DNA from: Primula veris | Lineage: Eukaryota > Streptophyta > Magnoliopsida > Ericales > Primulaceae | Reading direction: 5' to 3' | DNA length: 64,000 bases | Assembly: GCA_963682055.1 (NCBI GenBank) | Contig: OY821744.1 | Span: 4,035,001 to 4,099,000, forward strand | Part shown: one piece after another, positions 21,657-35,300 of the stretch | Layout of the letters: the number at the start of each line of letters is the position of its first letter | How positions within the stretch are numbered: position 1 is the stretch's first letter | The notes under the pieces: model-generated | Databases searched by the model: none | What the model was told of the DNA's origin: nothing | The model's input: only the letters and a program-made list of their open reading frames with translations | Program-made: the position numbers and the translations under genes

Positions 21657-23533
21657 TATCACACCCCAAAATCCGTAAACACGAGCTACGAGGCGTGACC
21701 TTTTTAAACAAAAGGAAAGAGAAACCTGTTGGTACAAATTGAAATTTTAAAATAAAACACTTGCGAGCTTAAATGAACAATTAATCAATAAATGAAAGTG
21801 TTTGTCAAACACGGCTACAAGACGAGACAGTTTTGACAAATTTATAAAAAGAAATAAACGAATGTAAATTGACCGTAAGCTACAACCTCAACATATAAAA
21901 TAAATGAAAAGAAAGCGGAAGCCCCAAACCCATAATTTTGCAAAGCAATAGCTCTTATCCAAACATGCCAACTTATGTGGTACCTGAAATACAAAATTGT
22001 AACGGTGAGTCCCACGCACATAACTAGACGGGACGGCACCACAAACACCGTCACTCCATCCCATAAATGTAAGAGCTCACAAATTCTACAACTACGATAA
22101 TCGACGTATAAAAAGAAATATAATAACATTCTACAACTGGATAAATTAAATAACTTCAACACACATCTATAGTATACATGGACCTCTCACGCCAGCTATC
22201 CCAGTCCGTAAGGTAGGTCATTTCCTATCCTTTCGGCCGTCTTATGTCCCCGGAATTAGAGAGAGATATAGACCATTTCAACATAAAAGTAGATTTATAG
22301 TGCGCACTTGGACCTCTCACGTCACTCGTCCCAGTCCGTAAGACGAGTCATTTCCTATCCCTTCGGCCGTCTTATGTCCCCGGAATTAGGAAGAGATATA
22401 GATCATTGCTAACATAAAAGTAAATATAGTGCACACTGGAACCTCTCACGCCACTCGCCCCAGTCCGTAAGACAAGTCATTTGCTATCCCTCGATCGTCT
22501 TCTGTCCCCGGAATTAGGGAGAGACAGAGACCATTGCCACTACAGCTAAATCACAAGGCCTCGGCCAATAATATAAAATCATTCAATTAACACAATCTCA
22601 TACGTATAAATATTAAGGCCTCGGCCAATAATATTATACTATTCAAATAACATAAACTCATACGTCACTTAACGTAATACAACATAACCCAAAAGCATAG
22701 GTGCTAGATTCACAACTAGCCAAACAAGTCTAATCAACATAAAAACCATTCAAGCATTTTAACAAACACCTTTTAAACATAAACTACAATTCATATTTAT
22801 TTCACAATAAATTACCCAATTTATCAACAATTATAATAACACAATATCAATACATAAAGACATGCAAACTCATCCATATTCTCATTAATCCGAAATTAAC
22901 ACGACTAAATCCTCAATTTCTCCAATTCAAATAAGTGAATTAAACATATAACAACTAAACCCAATTAACAATTTATAAACCTAATTAAGATAAAAGGCAT
23001 AAACCCCCAATTTCTAATAAACGCAAAATCAAATCCTAACATACACACTCGTCTAGTCGCAATGGATAACTCCCGTTACCTTAACGCGTAGAGGAGATGC
23101 TTCCGGTATGAACCCGCTAACGGTGATTTCCTCTTCTTCTTCTTTCTTTTTCTCTCTTTTCTCTCTTTTCTCTCTTCTTACTTGTTTTTACTAATTTTAG
23201 CTTTTGAAAAGTGGCTGGAAAGTGTTTAGAAAAAACTGTTTTGAGATAGTTTGTGGTAACAAACTATTTGGTCTCCAAAGTTCTAAAAGCTAACTTTTAA
23301 TCCAAAAATATTGTTTTACTACTCAAAAATAACAAATCTTTAGAAACAAATCTATTGGGTTCTTTTTATTAGTAAAATTAGTAACAGATTTTTAAAATAA
23401 AGTTTTTCGGAAGAGTTTCGGTTTTTGGCTAAAAATTAGTCGAGTGATCGGTTTTTGGTAAAATTTTGTATAAAACGTTTTTGGATAAATTAAATCATAA
23501 ATAAAACCATTTATAAAAATACGGGATGTTACA
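21657..23533 (-). mobile_element. probable solo LTR, about 1.9 kb, family undetermined
   Basis: Insertion between the GTATAT and ATTACTC that are contiguous in units 1 and 3. Read on the minus strand it starts TGTAACATCCCG and ends GGGGTGTGATA, typical of a class of long plant LTRs, often Ty3/gypsy. There is no ORF and no internal domain, so a solo LTR is the simplest reading. The target duplication is obscured by the surrounding TATA sequence. Confidence 0.65.
22181..22545. repeat. three tandem repeats of about 130 bp inside the solo LTR
   Basis: Copies begin at 22181, 22311 and about 22440. Each has GACCTCTCACGCC, CCCAGTCCGTAAG, GTCATTTCCTATCCC and GTCCCCGGAATTAG blocks. A second pair of about 61-bp repeats (AAGGCCTCGGCCAATAATAT) starts near 22554 and 22615. 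Confidence 0.9.
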
Positions 23534-23723
23534 ATATTACTCACAAGAAGAGTTACAAATTATTATACATAAAGAATGAATCAAGGGAAAAAAGACAGAC
23601 CTCAAAAGAGATAAAAGTCGTTATGGGTCTACATCTATGTATGAATAAAAAATATCTAAGTGTTTTTATCTTTTAACAGATGAACGAATTATTGCTTCTA
23701 TTAATTTGTAGACTCATAGCCGC

Positions 23724-25997
23724 TTATTTTGGTACCCATTCAGTCCTTGCCTTCATAATTTCAACTCCACCTTTGAGTTTAAGCAAATGGTGACACTCGA
23801 CATGGTCAGGATACGACAAATCTGCCACATCAGCAGAAGATACAGTAGTCATCGATTCCAATACGTTGTCCTTTTGACATTCTCTCTTATATTGTAGTGT
23901 CATACGAGATAGCTTGTGGCTCTTCAGGGTCGAAGCCGGTGCACTCTGCAATTAAATGTTTTCCGTTAGTTGCTCATTTTAAATATTCCGTTAAAAAGAA
24001 TACACAATAGGAAAAAAGTTTGTTTCGTGTGACTTTTGTATAAAAAATTGGGAAGAACCGAAACAGAAAGTTACCTCAAGGATCCACCCTATGTATTTTG
24101 CATTGTTTACATGTTGGTTGAGGTCCAAATCACTCCATCTTGGCTGCATTAAAAAACATGTACGCATGAATGAATAAAAGCGAATTGCAACAAAATTAGC
24201 AATAGGAGAAAGTATAGAATGTAGCTGTTTAATTACTATAATAGAAAGATATTTAACTTACTTTTATGCCGGAACACGTATACTCATATGCAGTGTCATC
24301 GACATTTATTAATTTTTTACAATCGTCTTCCAAACTAGGAGGTGCATCTTTACAAAAAGGACTCATTTCTTCTCGCACTTCATCAGGAAATCTACACAAT
24401 CTTCGAGTCTCTTTATTCATCATCACGAAATTGCTGCAAAATTTAAAAATACACAAGGGCATAGTTTATTATCATCAATTCTTAGGTTTCTGTGCTATTT
24501 TAGCAAGGGAACTAAATAAGTCCATTCGACTTAGGAGTGGCACGTACGGCAATTTGAAATGGAAATGTGTTGCACATTATTTTAGTTTTTACCTTGTTGC
24601 TCTAACCAATATATCTCCGTTTTTCTTGTCACGGATAACTGATTCACGCCGCAAGCTATTTTTTCCGAAAAGGACTAACCAATTCTCCACTTGTATAGTG
24701 TCACCCCTGAAAAAGTAATATATAGAAGGATATTAAAATTTCATACTAATAGATAGAAAATACGAATTTCTTTGATGGACCACTACATTAATAAGATTTC
24801 TTTCTATATTTTTCCTTTAGAATATAATACAAACTTACCAAGTTGGATAACGATCGACTACGATTTGTGTCTTAGTAGACACCCAAATCAACTTTCTTTT
24901 GTGCATCTCCGGAGTTGAACCCAATCCATCTCCTAAAAGCCCCGTAACCTTCAAATGGTTAAGCCCTGTTTCCTGTTATCACAGAATTGCATGAGCATTT
25001 GAGTAACAAAACCTTTCTCCAAGTCTCCAACAAAACTAAGAATCTTCAAAGTTTTTGAATATATTTTCAAAGTTTTGATAGTAGTAGTTTTTTTTTTCTT
25101 GCTTAGTCTTCCGTTACTTTAAACTAAAACTTTTCGAAGTAATTAATTTGAATAACCGAGCTCCGTTAATTTTTGCAAATTACTATAGAAATATTGAGCA
25201 CCAGTTTTGAATGTCAAATTTACGCGTTTATTGCTTATATTGCTATGTGAAGAAAAGGTAACACATAAGAGCACCATCATAATCTTCAAAAAAAAAAAAA
25301 AGATCACCATCATGAAAGGAAAAATAACTCTAGACAAGAAAATTCTATGTTTAATTACTCTGAGATAATTTTTTTCTAATGTGGCTGATTTTTGTTTCAG
25401 GGTTCCGTATCACGTTTTAACTCGTGACGGAAAATGGAAAAGTTGTAAAAATGTTAAATATATATATATACACACACACACACATATATATATACTGAGT
25501 TTGATTCTAATTAATATTCTTGAGCAATTTAATTATAAGTTTATAACCCTCTTTTTCTCGCAACCTGTAATTATGCATACCTGCAAATGACTTATAATAG
25601 TCTCAAGAGAGACTGCCCCATCTGCCCCAACTTCATATGATCTAATAGAGAAATTCTGGGAAAATACTAAACCATTTTCCAAAAATCTCCCAGAAATGCC
25701 AAGCTCTTCTATAATATTGTCACTAATTATTTTATTTTGGTTTTCCGCAAACATGGTACCAAAAAACAAGCTCAAGTTGGAGAGCTGGTTGCTGAGAACC
25801 CATGGGGACACATCATCTACCCTAAGTGAGTTGCTATCTATGTGTGTAGGGGTTTGCACATTAACTTTAAAATTTAAGCCATTTTTAGGGTTTGTGGGCT
25901 TTGATGGTTTCGACAACCCAATTTGTTTTTGCGTTATTTTGTGGTTGGATTCAACTGGTGCAGATGCGAGGGGAGAAAACATCGAAGTCGCAACCAT
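23724..25997 (-). CDS. FATB-like: FATB-like acyl-ACP thioesterase, copy 2
   Basis: Same gene as copy 1, with identical exon lengths. Exons are 25997-25581, 24972-24839, 24706-24593, 24433-24262, 24143-24075 and 23945-23724; introns are 608, 132, 159, 118 and 129 bp. It encodes 375 residues with all proposed active-site residues (D286, N288, H290, E324, C325). Protein differences from copy 1 are few, for example T6M and R52I, and K/V in place of E/A in the LKLEGGAE block near the C-terminus. The reading frame stays open upstream of the ATG to about 26099, but the ATG at 25997 aligns with the other copies and lies downstream of the conserved TATA box. A plastid location and acyl-ACP hydrolysis are inferred from the family. 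No inactivating change is visible. Confidence 0.9.
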
Positions 25998-26077
25998 GAT
26001 TATGTGTGTGTGTGTATCAGTGTGTGTGTAAGAGAGAGGGAGATTAATGGATACGGCTTTATGATCATGGGGCATTC

Positions 26078-26085
26078 TATTTATA
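26078..26085 (-). promoter_or_regulatory. TATA box of FATB-like copy 2
   Basis: Minus-strand TATAAATA, conserved with copies 1 and 3 but only about 81 bp from the ATG. The CA-rich tract in the predicted 5' UTR (about 26003-26030) is shorter here than in the other copies. Confidence 0.7.
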
Positions 26086-28233
26086 GTAGCATATACCACG
26101 TAAGTCTTTGAAAAATGGTAGTGAGTGTCAATTAAGTAATAACTTTGGGAGACCGTTGTTCTAATGTGTGGAATAACAGATGTTTATAAAAGAATACACT
26201 GAATTTTACTAGTTAACTATTTCATGTCCATAAACGGTATTTTTGTTAGTTTGTGAATAATTTTCAATGGACTATGGACGAAAAGTTCAAAAGTTACTTG
26301 AGGAGACCAAGCTTTATCATTGACCCTATTAATTAAGTTGTAACCTAACCCAACTATTCATTAGAAGAGTCGGTCTCTGCTTAAAACATGTGTATTATAT
26401 TCCTAAATTAGTAATTATCACAATTGAAATCCTAAGCCTAATAATACTGACACGTAACCTAACTAGAATATCATATTCTGTTGGGATTTTGAAGTATCAT
26501 TTAATTAGTTTTTCACCATGCAGAACTATTATTGTGACGTCAACGCAGATAACAATTCTGCTTTTTAATTTTGTCCGGAAGTTTTAATTGTGAATGTTGA
26601 TGTACAATAAGTGGAAATATGGTAGGTAAGGTCTTGAGACTATATAACAATTCATAAGAAATATGAATCACTGACTAATAGTACTGCTTACATTTTTATG
26701 AGATAAATAAAACATATCTTATTATTTTCCACTCAGACCTTTGTCTTTAATCTTTTAGTATCTCTTTGCAAGTAGCTAATTTATGCATGATAGGCGATTA
26801 AAGAAATAACAACATTTGTCAAAGTTGTAAACATGAAATTGCATGACAAAACCAGTTCTTATATATATAGTAAGGCCGTGTAGAGTTAAGTAACGAAATT
26901 ATTTTGTGAAATAACGGTTGGTAATATGGAAATCAAGTACGAGTAATAGGCTAGGACATTGAATGGTAGTTAGCTAGTTATTATTAAACACAAATGATAT
27001 ATTCATCCAAAAAACTTAACTAAAAATTTTACTCTCTGATGTGGCGAGTTAAGTGTACTAATCATTTTTGTTTCGATATTGAAATCATGTTTTCATTTAA
27101 TGCATAATTGGTCCACCTAATCCGCCACGTCAGCAGGTAAAGTTTTTGGGTAAAGTTTTTAAGTGGTTATAACAATACCCATTATTAAATATGTAGAAAA
27201 TATTGTCCAGATTATGAAATTTTAACAGAGATTCTGAAATAATTAATTACTGGATCTAGCCCCACGATCTTCTCCTACTAACTAATTTGGTACAGTCAAT
27301 GCTTTTATACTCCTTAGTCTTTACCCCCTAAGAACTGAAGCTTCCTTCTTTTACTAAATGGTCAATATTAGCACAAATGTACAATAGTGCAAAAAAATTA
27401 AAATATAAGATTTCTCAAGACAACTTTTGACCACTAGGGCTTGGCGCAACTTGAAAATAAAACTTAATTTACCATATACAGTTTGGTTTGCAGAGCAAGA
27501 AATTATAAATGTTTGTTATATATATCCAATATAATTATCAGACTAGATCTCGAATTATTAATATACCAGCTTTTAAAAAAAAAAGGATCTGTTTACCATA
27601 ACAATGTATGGGTATATTTGTCAAATCATCCTTCACATTTTATTATAAGCTTTTAGAAGGGGAAAGTTATTGTTCAATACATACGTTCGGACTTAATTAT
27701 CTAAAATCCAAATTTGTGATTTTTGTTTAAAATTTGGTACATATGATCAACATTTTATCACTAAAAATAAGTACTAGAAACATTAATTTGTACTTAAGTT
27801 TATAAGAGATTTTAACCGTATGTTTTTTATAATTATGAATAGCATGTATGCAACATAAGTATGAATATTGAATCATATTCACGAGCAACACCTAAGCAGT
27901 TTTTCATTTTAATTCTCTATCGCATCTAAATTTATTTACGAATTTAAAGCAGGATTAGTCTTAGATTTCTGCATGTATTACACATTGATGCATGGTCGAA
28001 AATAGACACCAGTGATAGGTTTTCTCCGAGTAACTCGTAAATGAACAACTACGGTGGATTAGTTGAGAGCCCAATTAATCCTCTTAAGCTAAAACGAGTT
28101 TAATATTAAGAGATAAATACATGGGAATTGTTAGGGTTCAGACAATTTACCTTAGAAAATACATCTAAATTTATACTAAATTAAACCTATATAGGATCTT
28201 CTATATCAAATTACTCAATCATATATAGTAATA
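26086..28233. other. 5' flank of copy 2 and intergenic sequence, no gene
   Basis: Aligned to 3456-5338 and 45524-47317. No coding sequence or structured RNA is recognised. Confidence 0.6.
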
Positions 28234-28396
28234 CTTCCTCCGTTCCAAATTGTTAGTCCACCATGAAACTACGTGCAAATTTAACCAACAAAAAACTCAT
28301 AAGTAAAATGACGAAACGAAAATTTAAAGATTAGTTTTTAATCGGTCAAATTTGCACGTAATTTCGTGATATACTAAAAATTTGAAACGGATGGAG
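28234..28396. mobile_element. Stowaway-like MITE (unit 2)
   Basis: Orthologous to the MITE at 5339-5501: 163 bp, TIR CTTCCTCCGTTCCAAATTG, flanked by TA on both sides. Confidence 0.85.
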
Positions 28397-31034
28397 TATA
28401 TATTAGAATATAAAACACGTTATAATAGGATCGAACTGAAATGAAACTTTCAACTTCATGACGTCGTGTGTGTGGCTCAACAAAACTGTTTGAACATTGA
28501 ATAGATCCTAACAACGTGGTATTTAGAACTATACGTTATCTAGAAATATGTGTATAAATCATTTTATATATACTTTTATTTTGCAGGGAGTAGTAGAAAA
28601 ATATACAACAGGCATCTACTATTTATATTTGAATCTAAATATTTTATCTTTATTCTTCACTCATTTCATATCTCCTTACGTATTTTATTCAAAAAAAAAT
28701 CTAAAAAGCATGCAATTACTATAAGACATGTATATATACATTACAATAATTATTTTTAAAAGAAAATCTACACACAATTTATTTTGAAATAAATGTATAA
28801 ATTAGTGTAAATTAAAAATTAAATCTTTGAAAAATTGTCTTAAACAATATTATGTCCAAATATTTTAAAATTTGAATACAGTATAATATAAAATTTTATA
28901 AATTTACGAAACTAGTTGTGAAAATTTAAAATTTGAATGAAAATAAGTAATTAGAATACATTGAAGGGATAGAGAATATGGATAATAGATTTGTACGAAC
29001 TATTTGTTGCTATTCTTGACGATGATGATGATGTAGTAATGGTTGCTAAATTGGCAAACAACAACAAAGATTGTTAGTATTATTGTGAATTTAGCCGCAA
29101 CCATTATAAGATTAGAGTAGCAATTAATTAACGAAAATCTCAGACATTTAATGGTAATGTAGCCGTAGGAGTGGATCTAAAAATTGTTTGATCTTTAAAC
29201 AATGTGAATTTTGGACAACTCCAATACTTAATTCCCCGGCTCTTATTGACCAAAAATTTAAAATACGTCATAGTAATAATAGGCTTGTGACATATGTTAA
29301 TAATGCATATACTACATATATATATATATAGAATATGACGAATCTCACCTTTTCCCTCTTTTTCTACATGTACAGTCACTCAAAGTTGAATTTTTGTTCC
29401 CTGTGAAATGGAAAAATTGTTAAAATAGTAGGTAAGTTATTAAGTTTTAGCGATATACAATCTAAGATTTTTTTTTAATTCGGTACTCAACTTATACGTT
29501 TCGTTCTAATTTGTTATCTAACCTAACATTTTTTCTAATTTGATACTCAATCTATACGTATTCAGTCCAATTAAGGGACTCAATCTGTATTCGATCATCG
29601 GTTTTTAACGTATATCAGGTCTCCTTTACTATTGATTAACCCATGTGAAACGTTCAATTGTTGTATTAAAGAATTTAAAGTGAAACCAGTATTTAATATG
29701 CTTGAGTTAAATAAGTTAAAATGATCGGATGTGTGTTGAGTCTCTTAATTAGAGCGAAAATATATAGATATATTTGATACCAAATTAGAAAATGTGTTAC
29801 GTTTGAATATCAAATCACTAAGTAGGTTAAGTATCATTTTAACATTTTTTTTTTCCTATGAAAATAGTACATTATCTCATAGAATGGACTCAACCTTTGT
29901 GTTATGATGTGTATGATAATAATAATAATAATATGTATGATGTGTTAGGATATCATCAGAGGACACGTTACATACATGTTTTATAAAAACAAAATTAACA
30001 GAGTCAATTTAATATGACTAAACAAGTTATGATTTTTTAACGAAATGAAGAAAAGAATAATCCTGGGAATGTAATACTTTTTGAAACAACAAACAGAACA
30101 CCTAAAACAATAAGAGCACACAAGTAAAAGTAATTTCATTCCTCATATCCTCATCTTAAACTTCACATGTTATCATTTGGGGTGGAAAAATAATATCGTA
30201 AACTTGTTCCAATTGTTAATGAGTTTGATATAATTCCATTGTGATCCTAACACATAGAATGAAGTGGTTGCTTGATGCATAAATGGAGTGAAGATAATAT
30301 TGCGTGCCAATTGAATTAATTTAGTCACATAATAGGTGAAGAGATAGTAAAAGAAACAATATTTGATCAATGATTTATTATTCAGCCCCTCTCATGTTAA
30401 TTCAGTCGGGACTGGCAAACATTCCAATTTGATCAATCCAGTCAATGATATTTGATCAATTCAGTCACATATACTTTGATCAATGATATTTGATCAATTC
30501 AGTCAAAGAAAGAACTACGTGAAAACATTCCAATTTTAATAAAATTAACAAACATTAGTAAATATATATATACACACATACATAGAGAGATATTAAAATT
30601 TTCAAAAAATTAATTATGCTTCTGCCCCTCTCATGTTATGATAAAAACTCCAATCGAGAATTAAAAAAAAAATCATATATGACATCAGTCCTTCTTATTT
30701 AAAGTTCGATTGGCCATAATGGTGATTAGTTTGCAATTTTTGCAATTGAATAAAACATACTATCAAGCTAAAAGTTGAAGAAAATAACAACACAAACGTA
30801 TTTCTTTGAGGTTTCTTATAATATTCCAATAGAAAAGAATAAAAATATATTTGTGCGGGACACACTATATTCATGTAAGTGTTGGACTTTTATCATTCAA
30901 CCTTTGCGACTCCTCTTGGCTGTCAGTTTCATTTGTTTACTTACAAATTGTTAGAGTCAAGATTCATTTACTTTCAAATTCAAATCTATTACTTGGAAGA
31001 CTTTGATTATAAGGAATGTGATTTTCTTTTTTAA
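28397..31034. other. AT-rich intergenic stretch with minisatellite, no gene
   Basis: Matches 5502-8294. It contains the contracted 38-bp minisatellite allele at 30428-30508 (about two copies) and short (TA)n runs where unit 1 has long ones. No coding potential recognised. Confidence 0.6.
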
Positions 31035-31640
31035 ATAGTAGCCGCGTCTAATTATTCAAAACATATTTTTTCTTAAAATTTGATGATTATGATATAAAAG
31101 TGACATACATCAGTAACCCTATAAATTTCCTAAATTTAAGTAAACACAAAATTCACATCATATATGATAAATGCATATGATTCCCTAGATTTATACTCCT
31201 TCCGTCTCTAAACAAATGTCTCATACGAAAATACATACAATTTTGACCGATAATTTTTTCATATTTAGATTGCCAAAAAAATTATTTCAAAAGTTAATCA
31301 TGTAGTTTATGGTTAGAACTATATGATGAAATTTTCAATTTTTTCATTTCGGTAATTTTGATATGAAAATTTTGATGGTCAAAGTTGCATGTATTTTCGT
31401 AGGGGATATTTGTTTAGGGACGGAGGAAATATAATAGTAATAAACTATCACGGGATACATATTTTTATGGTGTAATATTGTTATGATTATTAAAAAAAAT
31501 TAAAAAATTAATGTAGGATTATTATAAGAAAATTAATAAGAAAGCTGAAATTTTATGTAAATGTAAATGATTTTTTAAAAGGTATAAAATGTGTTAGGTT
31601 TACGAAAATGAGACGGTTAGTCAGTGCGGATGCTATTTTC
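31035..31640. mobile_element. MITE-like element with nested Stowaway-like MITE (unit 2)
   Basis: Counterpart of 8295-8896. The right terminus CAGTGCGGATGCTATT is intact, while the left end is more diverged (GTAGCCGCGTC). The nested Stowaway-like MITE occupies about 31196-31429. Confidence 0.6.
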
Positions 31641-32299
31641 CCTTAGAACGACTTCCAATACTGCTAATTCAAGGAATGTTCTGGGTTCTTAATGGATGTT
31701 TTCGTAGGGTACTAATGGCAAAATAAAGTCAATGGAATCATAAATATACTGAAGTTATAGAAAACTTAAATTTGGAGGATTTGCTAACTATTCTAGTTTT
31801 CTTAATAAAACTGTATGGGAAAAAATAAGGAATATAATAACTTTGGTAAATTTTGGCAACCCTTTGACCTCATTGTCCCGTGACATCTCCTTATTAAGCC
31901 TCAAATTAGTAAACCCGTCCAAAAAGTTTGATGTCATCTTGACCGGGACTACAAATTAAACTTTCACTCATACACCTTTATCATACAAAAAAACACCCTT
32001 TTGTATAGTTTTTTTTTTTTACAAAAATAAATCGTCACCTGAGCCAGTCGGCTAGCTCGGCTGACCCAAGTCATTTCTGTTTGCCCTTTTTATTTTATTT
32101 TTATTTTATTTCCACATCCAAATTTTATTTTTCCTATTCAAATTTTATTCCTCTCGTAATCTCATTGTAGTTTAATGCATATATTCCTGCAACAAAAATA
32201 AGAATTAGGCGTATAAGCTAGTAAATTTGTAATTTTAATTTGTTTCATTTTGGCCTTGCAACCTTTCATTTCTTTTTCCATGTGCAAGTTCTGGCCGGG

Positions 32300-32371
<72 letters not shown>

Positions 32372-35300
32372 AAAAAGAATAGCATCATTGAACATCGATC
32401 TCAACCTAATATTCAAATAGATTTTAATCATGTGGTATTGGTAATTAAATTTCAAACTTAGTTCTGATAATTTTTTCATAAATATAGCCAACAGTGATTT
32501 TTCATTATTCCAATACAAAGGAAAACTGTGAAGTATCGATTCTTGTTCAAATACATATTGTCTGGAGCAAAATAATTAAACAAAATATATGCGGCATATA
32601 TAATAATTAAAACCAAATATTTATCTTTCACTGATAAAATAAAAGATGGGGTGTAATTTTCCCACCATTTAATTAAAATAATTTACGTCCGAGGTACAGT
32701 AAAGAAATGGAAAAGGGGATTGCCGATATTTCCTTCTCAAGTCTATGACCAGAGTGGGATTATCGTACACGCATATATAAAATAAAATTAATGCATGCTT
32801 TTTTGATTTTTTTCATGTTCCAAGAAATTAAGTAGTAAATATGCATGGCATGATCTTAATACGCTACTATCCAGCTTATAGATACAGAAATTAATCAAAG
32901 GGTATTTCCATGAGGTTTCATATATGAAAGAAATAAAAGGAACATTAACTGGGTCAAGTCTTTATTACAAGTCATTGAATGACGAATATTAATGATGTAA
33001 TTAGTGATAATGTTTAAAAAAAAACTCTTCAAAATTGATGCATTAAATGTTCATTTCTATTGAGGTTGCTATTTGGTAATAAATACTACCAACATATCAT
33101 TATAGTGTTAATATGGCATTTACTATGAATCTTTAAAAAAGCATTTCCACCGTAGTAATTAAAATTAATAAACAATAAAAATAACTCAAATCTAAAATTT
33201 ATCACATGTAGCATACATATTCCACAATAAAATAAATTATTTATCATGTCATAATTTGTATATTTACTCTCCAATTTATCTAGACAAAATGAATTATTAT
33301 TTTATTGATAAATAACTAGTTCATTTTGTCAATTTACGTTTTGTTTACTTTTTTTTCTGCCATGTCATAATTAACTTTGTCATGTAACCAATTCAAATCC
33401 ATACTGTAAATTCTGGTTGTCTTGCTTGGGAAGTATCAAATTTTTCAAAATTAAAAAGAATAGCATTAATATTATTTTTTGAAATTAAAAGTATTACTGT
33501 AAATTTTGTTCTGTTTATATATATCACATTTTTCTTTTGATGAATATTTTTGAACATTGAACAAAATAAGCTAATCTAATTCCATTTACTATAAAAAAAA
33601 AAGTAGAATCATGAAAATGGTATTAAATGCATCATTAATGGCAACAATCATTTAATTGCACGTCAACTAATCTAATACATTAATAATAGCTTATCATGTG
33701 CCTCGTGCGCATATGTTAGCAAGCCCCTTTCTATATTAAGTGTCTTTTTCGTTACGTTTAAATTTTAATATTGATGTACCGTGTACGAGAACTTTTCTTG
33801 TTAATCATTTCGTTGGATCTTTGATGTGACATTAGCACAATTGTTTCAGAAAATACATATTAAGTGTGATAGGAGAAAGAGTTAACAAAATAAAACACGA
33901 GTGAAAATAAGATCTACTCGTTTTTAAATAAATAATTGTTTTTTTTTGGCGTAGTCAAGACGTGTATTTCAACAACAAAAGTATGAGTTAAAGACTGTTA
34001 AGCATCTGTATCATCAGTACGTAGCCTCAAACACCATATTTCCCTTATATACACCGTGTGCATCAACTTTCTTATGTGTAATTAAAATCCTCAGTAAATA
34101 AGAGGTGTATTCTCCTTTCCTTATAATAAAATAAACTAATATTCTATTACCTATGGACCTACCCCCCTTCTCTTTCCTGATTCCTTTGGTTGCAGATTTT
34201 TTTTCACTTTCAATATTTTCATACTAAGTAATGGTTACACAGCCGTTAGGCGTACGATGCGTGATATATATAAGATTTGGCTAAATAAATTTTAAAAAAT
34301 TATATCGGTTGAATGAATATATTAAATTAGAAATGGTGAGTAATATAATATTTTTGTTATACAAAATACCTGTAAAACAATTTTGTTTGCTATATAATTA
34401 TAATTGTTTTGAAAAGATACTGATTTTTGTGTTTTTTTTATATTTTGAATTAAATAAATTTAAATGACTAATTAGTAAAAAAAAAAATTGAGGCATTTTC
34501 GGAAAAAAATGCCAAATTTTGGCAAACTCATTTTTTCTTGGATTGACTTAATCTCCTTCAAAAGAACTTATTTTATTTAGTTGCAACAAAATTATTTTGA
34601 ATCCTTTTAATATCTATTTTATCTGTACATTTATTTGCAAAGATATGCCTTATCTATAAAAATAAAAATTGATTATAGTCTCTGGTGTTTTCTAATTAGG
34701 GCAATCTCGGCTTCTTTAATATTACCCGAATGTATATTTGCTATTAAAATTGAATTCATTTAAGAGAATTCTGAGTTTTGACATATCGGTATAGAATATC
34801 CTCAATCAAATTATATGTACCTAAAATTGTTTGAGGTTTATTAATTTCAATTTGGGAGGTGTGAGATAATTTCTTTTTTGAAAAGAAAAGAAAATTATTA
34901 TTTATTATATTTATAGGGAATATGATATGGAGACTAAAATATTGTGTAGCATTTAAATTGTTATGTAAAACTAAATAACGTGATAATTTTACCCTGAATT
35001 TAAAGGAAGCTGATGCGGACTCACCTACCAAGATTGTTTAGCTTGACACTTCATAATTTGACTATATAAACTGAAACTGAAACCATAGCAAAAATGTACT
35101 AGCATCTTAGGTTGGATTTTAAAGTTTATTTTTGTTGGTCAAAAAAAGTATAACCAAATTAGCATGAGAAGATAATAGCAAGCAAGGAATAAACTAGGCC
35201 GAGCAGTTGGGTCCGCGACCTCTCATTTTAATTTTAAAAAAAATCATGTATTTTAATCAAAATCTAAAAAAAATAGCTTTCGCCCCCCTTCTTATATTTC

